DNA of 61,295 nucleotides, taken from assembly GCA_965644295.1 (NCBI GenBank), contig CBFFRP010000262.1:1-61295 (forward strand), read 5' to 3'. Source of the stretch: Paraphysomonas bandaiensis. Lineage: Eukaryota > Chrysophyceae. The notes beneath the pieces are model-generated. The model made no database searches and was not told the origin of the DNA. It saw only the letters and a program-made list of their open reading frames with translations. Shown one piece after another: positions 55,014 to 61,295 of this stretch (positions are counted from its first letter, which is position 1; every line of letters starts with the position of its first letter). Position numbers and translations under genes: made by a program.

Positions 55014-55220
55014 TGTAGCTGACAGACACCAAGAGAAAGTAGACTAGGAATATATGGTTATTATGCATATAAGAATCATGTATGTATAGACTGGCATGAA
55101 GCAACTGCCTATCACAATATCACGATCCTGAAGGGACGTGCCCAAAGCAATCCCTGAAGGAGAGTGATCGCAAATCTAAAAACCCAAGGTTTTCCCAAAA
55201 GGCAGGGGTTTCATGCCACA
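55014..55220 (-). repeat. 3' LTR (207 bp)
   Basis: Read on the minus strand it begins TGTGGCATGAAACCCC and ends GTCAGCTACA, the expected TG...CA. The boundary on the internal side is set by the adjacent polypurine tract, and on the external side by the microsatellite. Confidence 0.9.
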
Positions 55221-55244
55221 CTACCCCTTCCCTCCTTTTTTTTT
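55221..55244 (-). other. Polypurine tract
   Basis: On the minus strand nine A residues lead into GGAGGGAAGGGGTAG, immediately before the LTR's TG. It is the expected primer site for plus-strand DNA synthesis. Confidence 0.85.
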
Positions 55245-55412
55245 GAAAAAAACCTGGCATTTAGCCTACGAAAACTACTACTCCTAAAAAAAATCACCAC
55301 TACTACCCTACATCTCACTCCAAGCATTATTCTGACTTTACGAGAACCTTATCATAGGTGTCCACTACATGGACAGAGCGGATTTTAACCGTCAAAACTC
55401 ATAATCCCTAAA

Positions 55413-58400
55413 CTAACTCGACGAGCCCTCCTCCTCAGACTGGGCATCTTCTTCCGTCGAATCAACTGACCTGGAGCGCTTCTTTCCCCTCTTGGGTAAT
55501 AGGGCCCGAACAAGATAGTTAGAGTGGGACCTCAGGTATCTTAGCAATGCCTCTGAACCTCGCACTGTCTTCCAAGACTCCCAAGTCGGTACACTATAAT
55601 TAGACCAAAACACCTCAAAGTACAAGTCAAATCGTGACCCTTTAACATCCCCTCGCATGTTCGTTATTTTCTCCATCACAAACTCGGCGCCCTCTGTGTC
55701 ATCCCGTAACGCAATCTGCACCGGGTCTTCCACCCTCGGATCATAACAGAACGGACGTAACTTCGAGATATGATGCTTCGTCGTGCCTCTGGTCAAAAGA
55801 CTCTGCACTGTATAAATTCCACCATCTATTGCCACCACCTTCATGGGGCCTTTTAAATAGGGTAATAACTTGCTCGGAGGACCCTTCCTCAACGAGTTAT
55901 GGCGATATTCCACTAGCACCAAAGCCCCTACCGGATATGAGGATATACCCTCCGGCATATTAGACTCAATATGATGCTGGTCTCGGATACGCAAATTCTG
56001 TTGTGCATACGCCCTAACCTTATCCTGAGCGACAAGTCTGTCTGCCACCCATTGTGATAAATCTCGACTCTCCCGAGATGATAAATTCTTTCTATCCAAA
56101 ATAAAGCCCGCATCCAGATTTATGGATTTACCATACACCAGTTCTGCTGGGGCCACCCCAGTTGATCCATGTACAGACGCATTCAAGATGCGCTGCACCA
56201 TTGGTAAAACATCAGACCACCACTTTAAAGCAACTCGCTCGAAAATGATGTTCCGCAAATGTCGAAGAATCTCTTTATTCTCCCTCTCGACCATGCCATT
56301 TTCCTCCTTCGAGTACTCGATTGTAAAAGAGTGGTTGACACCCAACAAAGCAGTTATCTCACGAATGATATCCGCAATAAACGCCTTGCCCTTATCCGAG
56401 GTAAGTTTACAAATCGAGCACATCGAAAATCTACCAAAATATTGAATCAACGCTCGGGCTGTATCTTTCGCCGATATGCCTTTCGTGGGGAATAACTCAA
56501 CCCACCTCGCGAAGGCATCAATCAGCACTAATATACTCGTAAACCCATATTCATCCGGCATCAAGCCTTCAATATAATCCATATAAATACATTCTCCCAT
56601 CGAGTATTTCGACAGTGTAAATGGACGAACCCACACAGATGGTTTCAACGTTGACATTTTCTGACAACACACACATCTCTTAATAAAAGTTATTACATGC
56701 TGACGCATGTTCCTCCAATTGTTGTTGCTCCCTCGCAACTTCCCCATGGTTCGTTCTACCCCATGGTGACCCACTACACTATTGTGACAGGTCTTAATAA
56801 CTTTCCAGAAGCGACTCGGGATATGCTCACACTCTGTATCCTGCTCTACCTCAAGGCACTGCTCGAGTGAAGAACAGACATTTTCACCGATTTCATCGGA
56901 TGCGTCCACCCCACAAATTCGACTAAGAGCGTCAGCAATCACATTGAGTTCTCCTGCCAAATGTTCGAAGGTAACATCAAACGACTGAAAACACATAAAC
57001 CAACGCTGCACACGCTTTAGATGACCGTATTCTTGCTTAAGCTGGCGTAAGTTGTCGTGATCCGTTCGAACAATAAAACGTCGATCTCTCAACAAGTATT
57101 CCCACTTATTCAAGGCATAGAATATGGCAAATCCTTCCTGCTCACAGGTATGCCATTTTGCCAAGGTGGAGTCGAACGCCTTACTAATCATCCCAATCGT
57201 GCGCTCGTGACCCTCCACGATTTGCACTAAATGAGCTCCAATCCCTATTATTGATGCATCAGTATATAGATAGATGGGGGAAACATCATCCATAAAAAAT
57301 AATAAAGGACACTCATGAATTCGCTCCTTGAGCGCATCGAATGCTCCCGTGGCCTCCTCTGACCAGTCTAGCACTCTTCGACGCGCCTGAGCCTTTGTAT
57401 AATTCCCCAACATCGCATGCAAAGGTTTCGCTATAAGCGCATAATCGCGAACACAATCTCTTACAAAATTTGCCACTCCCATAAAATGCTTTAACTGCTT
57501 TTGGGTATTTGGCTTCGGGATGGCTACAATACTATCCACCCGTTCCCTCGTGAAGGTATGACCCCACTCATTTATCTTATGGCCAACGGCCTCTACTTCC
57601 GACACCCCAAAGACACACTTCTTAGGATTCACTGTCAGACCAAATTTCTTAAACCTTGCCAATACGGCAGTTAAGTTCTCAATGAGCTCTTCCTCTGAGC
57701 TAGCAAAAATAATGCAATCATCAAGATAAATTTCACAAATCTTATAAACCAGACCCGCCAGCACTAGACTTTGCATTTGCCGCTGGAAATAAGATGGAGC
57801 GCCTTTCAAACCCATGGGGAGCCGGAGCCACTCGTACACCCCGTTTTGAGTAATAAAGGCAATCCAAGTACGGGATCGTTTGCCTACTGGCGCCTGATGA
57901 TATCCAGACGTGAGGTCCATCACCACAAAGAATTTAGGACGCTTCTCACCAATCCTATAGATCATATCTCTGATATTAGGAATTGGCCAGCTTTCTGAAG
58001 TCGTGACCCGATTTAAATTTTTATAGTCCAATACCAACCGCCATTTATTACCTGGCTTCGGCACCACAAAGGGATGACTGTAATGCGTGGCTGTGCTAGG
58101 TTGGATTGCTCCTAACCTCTCTAGCTTATCCACCAAACGTTGGAGCTCGCGCTGGCGACTCCTGTCTAACCTCCTGGGAGGCAACTTATTTGCCGGTATA
58201 AACCACGTTTCAGACGGGTTCCGGACTTCCAACTCAAACGGCTCCAGCTTGGCTGGTTCCCCCTTACGAATTTCTAGTCGGAATATCTCCTTGTATTCCT
58301 CCAGGACATCCCGGATACGACTCTGCAAACTCGGGGAACCAAATATCTTATCTGGAAGCACTTGCGGATCCTTTTCCGCACTTAAATAATCAGAATCAAT

Positions 58401-58871
58401 AGATTCCAATTGATCATCGCGAATTTCCTTCATATTCTCTCGGTCCCATGCGGACCTGGTTGAGAAGTTAGAAGGGTCCTCGACCCCCAGAGAGAGCAAC
58501 TGCTCGTCCACTGGGTATGACCAATCTTCGCCACTGTCACTGATACCTATCTCGAGTGGAGCTAACTCGCTCTTCACCCCAAGATCATAATTCTTGCGTA
58601 GCGGTAGACGAACGCTGGCTCGTTCCCCCCCACAAGGGTAAGACGCGTGCACGCCCAGGCCAAGAGACACTGCTCCCCCAGACTGATCATCTCTCTCTCT
58701 CGCATGAGGGACTGCGCTGTTTCCCACTACGTTGGCTACCCGCCGAGCACTGTCTGCACTCATAAAAGCATTAGGGCAATGTACCACTAAATCTAGTTCT
58801 CGTACAGTTTGCACTCCTAATATAATGTCAAAATTTAAATCTAATTCCCAAGCAGTTATCCTAGCTTGCAA
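55413..58871 (-). CDS. pol: Retrotransposon Pol: RT, RNase H, integrase, chromodomain
   Basis: An uninterrupted frame of about 1152 codons. The N-terminal edge still carries the retropepsin FDIILG motif. Reverse transcriptase is at ~230-410 with YLDD near 381. RNase H is at ~510-640 with YTDAS and TDHDNL. Integrase follows: zinc-binding HNSVVGHHG...CVCC, then catalytic MDYIEG, LTSDKGKAF and the E of ENGMVERENKE. A chromodomain-like end (FVMEKITNMRG, FEVFWSNYSVPTWESW) and a basic/acidic tail finish the protein. Catalytic residues look intact. The first codon listed is not an ATG; translation should come from an upstream Gag-Pol frame, which continues open to about 58930. Confidence 0.93.
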   Translation of the reverse strand: MQARITAWELDLNFDIILGVQTVRELDLVVHCPNAFMSADSARRVANVVGNSAVPHARERDDQSGGAVSLGLGVHASYPCGGERASVRLPLRKNYDLGVKSELAPLEIGISDSGEDWSYPVDEQLLSLGVEDPSNFSTRSAWDRENMKEIRDDQLESIDSDYLSAEKDPQVLPDKIFGSPSLQSRIRDVLEEYKEIFRLEIRKGEPAKLEPFELEVRNPSETWFIPANKLPPRRLDRSRQRELQRLVDKLERLGAIQPSTATHYSHPFVVPKPGNKWRLVLDYKNLNRVTTSESWPIPNIRDMIYRIGEKRPKFFVVMDLTSGYHQAPVGKRSRTWIAFITQNGVYEWLRLPMGLKGAPSYFQRQMQSLVLAGLVYKICEIYLDDCIIFASSEEELIENLTAVLARFKKFGLTVNPKKCVFGVSEVEAVGHKINEWGHTFTRERVDSIVAIPKPNTQKQLKHFMGVANFVRDCVRDYALIAKPLHAMLGNYTKAQARRRVLDWSEEATGAFDALKERIHECPLLFFMDDVSPIYLYTDASIIGIGAHLVQIVEGHERTIGMISKAFDSTLAKWHTCEQEGFAIFYALNKWEYLLRDRRFIVRTDHDNLRQLKQEYGHLKRVQRWFMCFQSFDVTFEHLAGELNVIADALSRICGVDASDEIGENVCSSLEQCLEVEQDTECEHIPSRFWKVIKTCHNSVVGHHGVERTMGKLRGSNNNWRNMRQHVITFIKRCVCCQKMSTLKPSVWVRPFTLSKYSMGECIYMDYIEGLMPDEYGFTSILVLIDAFARWVELFPTKGISAKDTARALIQYFGRFSMCSICKLTSDKGKAFIADIIREITALLGVNHSFTIEYSKEENGMVERENKEILRHLRNIIFERVALKWWSDVLPMVQRILNASVHGSTGVAPAELVYGKSINLDAGFILDRKNLSSRESRDLSQWVADRLVAQDKVRAYAQQNLRIRDQHHIESNMPEGISSYPVGALVLVEYRHNSLRKGPPSKLLPYLKGPMKVVAIDGGIYTVQSLLTRGTTKHHISKLRPFCYDPRVEDPVQIALRDDTEGAEFVMEKITNMRGDVKGSRFDLYFEVFWSNYSVPTWESWKTVRGSEALLRYLRSHSNYLVRALLPKRGKKRSRSVDSTEEDAQSEEEGSSS

Positions 58872-58903
58872 CCCCGGTGGCTCCTTTGCCTCCGTAAGGA
58901 TTT

Positions 58904-61086
58904 TTACATCAAAGGGTACACCCTTCTACACAATGCAATAGCAGACTTAAAGCCACCCGCAATATTCTTAATTACAGGTATTGGAACAGAATCACTCTCT
59001 ATCAACCACTGTACAACGTCTTTACTAATAAAGTTCGCCGACGCGCCAGTATCAAGCAGAGCCTTGCACATCCTTTCCTCCCCCTGTTCATTACAAACCA
59101 TTACTTCTATAAATGGTAGTGATGACAACGACTTAAGTGCCATAATGGCCATGACATCAGCGTCTAATTCGCAGGACTCACCCTTAGAGTTTCTCCCATA
59201 CGAACCGCTCTGCGTAATCGACCAACCCCCCGTTGGTAAGGTATGGTAACCCGTTCTCGCCAGAATATCCTTGGCCACCGCAGAGTCCCTCCATTTCACC
59301 TTTGGGTCATTATTTGCCCCTTTCGCTTGCGTAAGCGGGCAGGGTTTCTTTCCCCTATGCCATACCTCCAACCGCCCGCAAACATTACAACGCTCCGAAT
59401 CTGCCACTCTAGGCCAATCCGGCTCCTGAAATCTCTCCCTGGACTTCTTTCCTTTCCTCGCAACGTCATTTGACGCCCTCTGCGAGTTCTTGGGAGGAGA
59501 GCGAGAGCGATTGCGTTTCCCGTCCCTTTGGTCGGGACCCTTCCGCCCTCGCGTGTCAGTCTCGGAAAGGCTATCTGCTGCCTCCCGCGCCCAATGGCGA
59601 GTCACAAAGATATCGAAAGGCTTCACCAACTCCCAGGAGTCCCTAATCGAAGCCACGGCTTTGTGTACCGCTGACACATAGCCCAGAAGAGTGCGCTTAT
59701 CCGCCGGCAAATTTTCAAACACCGGCTGCACTTTCTCTGTGAAGAATCTCTTCCTTCTGGCTTGATCATCGTACGGGAGATCAATTCGAAGAGAACGCTT
59801 AAACTCTTCAATCCACGCTTTATTCTCCTCGATAGTCCCTTGGCCACTCTCCTTCTCTAGCAGCAGCTTTAGGTCCCCACCCCACATTCTCACATCTTTC
59901 ATGCTCTGTAGAGTGCGGGACTTCCGGGCCCACTCTCGGATACGCTGGAACGGCTCCTCACCACCTCTACGTGGCCTTGATCCTTTACTATCTTGCGTAA
60001 GAAACTGAAAAGTCCTCCGCCGAAAGCACCTCAGGATCCCTCCAATCACCCGCCTTTCCATTTACGTCATCCCGTAAAGTCAACATTGCCGCCGTCTAGC
60101 CGAAATTAGAGATCTGTCCACTTGCCTCCCTCCACTCTTGAGGGAGTACTGACGGAACTTCTCAATGTAGCTCTCGACTGCTTCCTCGCTCAGAAGACTC
60201 CGGTGGAGTACATCATTGGACGTGACAAGTAGGGTACTGCTGGAGGAACTTGAATCCCCTCCAGTCCCGACGGACCCCGCTGCAGCGGTTGGAGGCTCCC
60301 GCGCGCTCCATTCTCCCTGTTGCTGCGTGCCGATTAATGCCGACAACTGCTCAATTTGCCGTTGCATGGCTGCTATAACGCTGTCGGACTCCCTCTCCGA
60401 CTTGCTATATCGACGCGACTTCTCTCTGTCCGAGTCAACCGAATGCCGCGACCTTTTATATTCTCGGCTCCTTGACCGGTCACCCCTTCCCCTGTGGGAC
60501 CGTCCTCGCCTATTCCTACTGCCGAGAGCGATCGCGAGGCCGAGATCCTCTCCCTTGATCTTCGCCGACCTCTCTCCGACTCACAGGGGCTCTCATTCTG
60601 TCGAGAACTACCCCAATCGCGAGACTCCTCGCTCCAGCTTCGCTTGGAGGCTTCCTTTTCCTTCCTCGCACACTCCTCAATAAACTCCTGCTTTCTCTGC
60701 GCTACCAGACGCTTCACCTCTCGCTTGCGTCGCTTACGACTGTTTTCCTCCCATACTGCTAGCGCCTTCTCATTCTCGTCCTTTGGGGTCTCTTCCGAGC
60801 TACTCCCCGACAGAACGAGCTCCTCTGTATCGACTCTCCCTTCAACAGATAGAGCTGACGAAACTTCCTCTGCACCAGAATCCTCCTCTGGTGCCACTGA
60901 TTCCTCTTCCTCCATAGGAACCATATCCTGCTCCCTCGCAGGCTCATCCCCCACATCACTGGGAAGTTCTCGGTCGGAGGCCTCTGCCTCCTCCCCTTCC
61001 ACAACACTGGAGGGTCTCGGTTCCACTGGAACCCCCTCTACTTCTTTTTCTACAACGCGTCTAGACTTTCTAACTCTCTTTGACAT
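58904..61086 (-). pseudogene. gag: Retrotransposon Gag and protease region with frame breaks
   Basis: Starts MSKRVRKSRRVVEKEV, 22 nt inside the right LTR. Segments are 61086-60373, 60367-60080 and 60061-58904. The first two are in different frames, and Arg/Ser-rich coding sense is better in the alternative frame around 60400-60540. Two in-frame stops separate the second and third. The third holds a Gag-like helical region, a variant zinc knuckle (CNVCGRLEVWHRGKKPC, C-X2-C-X6-H-X5-C) and the protease motif LLDTGASANF. It then ends before the rest of the protease, which lies in the pol frame. Confidence 0.8.
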
Positions 61087-61108
61087 CAGATTCCCTAAAT
61101 ATCGATAT

Positions 61109-61295
61109 TGTAGCTGACAGACACCAAGAGAAAGTAGACTAGGAATATATGGTTATTATGCATATAAGAATCATGTATGTATAGACTGGCATGAAGCAAC
61201 TGCCTATCACAATATCACGATCCTGAAGGGACGTGCCCAAAGCAATCCCTGAAGGAGAGTGATCGCAAATCTAAAACCCAAGGTTTTCCCAAAAG
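61109..61295 (-). repeat. 5' LTR, truncated by the window end
   Basis: 187 bp matching 55014-55201 with a single missing A. About 20 bp of the LTR should lie beyond the window. Confidence 0.92.

Larger units (their letters stand above)
55014..61295 (-). mobile_element. Ty3/Gypsy chromovirus-like LTR retrotransposon, right end cut by window
   Basis: About 6.3 kb on the minus strand: LTR 55014-55220, polypurine tract, pol, protease, gag and the second LTR starting at 61109. The order PR-RT-RNaseH-IN with a C-terminal chromodomain-like segment places it in Ty3/Gypsy. The two LTRs agree over the visible 187 bp except for one A in an A-run, so insertion is recent. Pol is open over 1152 codons, but gag and the protease junction contain frame breaks. 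Base composition is richer in G+C than the neighbouring intergenic DNA. Confidence 0.95.

Noticed and set aside
54588-55104. The same kind of Met-Tyr-Val-Cys frames near the retrotransposon
   Set aside because: Artefact of the second microsatellite.
1-61295. tRNA, snRNA and rRNA genes
   Set aside because: I looked for B-box-like GGTTCGA patterns and rRNA blocks by eye and found none I could support; a covariance-model scan would be decisive.

Overview
The window is nuclear DNA of a compact eukaryotic genome, probably a unicellular protist. Eukaryotic hallmarks are GT-AG introns, a split RPS18 gene, a kinesin, DOT1, a PKA-like AGC kinase, TTC1/phosducin/NudC co-chaperones and a chromodomain LTR retrotransposon. 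I reconstructed about 48 introns by requiring the reading phase to be kept across every junction. Most are only 42-61 nt long and the longest is 137 nt. A hybrid histidine kinase argues against an animal. I cannot name the lineage from sequence alone.

Layout. 1-2225: AT-rich repeats. 2226-9662: an unknown gene, a NUDT19-like Nudix hydrolase, a phosducin-like co-chaperone, and divergently a DOT1-type histone H3K79 methyltransferase. 11238-14930: TTC1 and an unknown acidic-tailed protein, head to head across a 1-kb (CATA)n microsatellite. 15116-18500: hAT-type transposon relics and interspersed repeats. 18769-23578: a kinesin-8 and, divergently, a SET protein. 23878-25430: a young tandem duplication of a ~750-bp repeat. 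25914-31785: PRPP synthetase / ankyrin protein, a small putative secreted protein, then NudC-domain protein / AGC kinase. 32607-41379: a four-helix membrane protein / proline-rich RGG-tailed protein, then a stand-alone I9 inhibitor-like protein / a 1308-aa LRR protein resembling STK11IP. 41380-44571: a foldback repeat and a 21-bp minisatellite. 44572-47003: a hybrid histidine kinase (PAS-HisKA-HATPase-REC). 47004-51602: repeats, including a displaced piece of the RPS18 3' end and an hAT element with a perfect 8-bp target duplication. 51603-54427: RPS18, two MITEs and a membrane protein with GQ decapeptide repeats. 54608-61295: a second (CATA)n array into which a nearly complete Ty3/Gypsy chromovirus-like element has inserted on the minus strand; its right LTR is cut by the window end.

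The most striking architecture is a run of seven consecutive head-to-head gene pairs between 6289 and 41379. Two of their shared promoter regions carry dense clusters of the palindrome GTATAC. Gene functions centre on protein folding (phosducin-like, TTC1, NudC-like), chromatin (DOT1, SET) and signalling (AGC kinase, hybrid histidine kinase), with no obvious single pathway.
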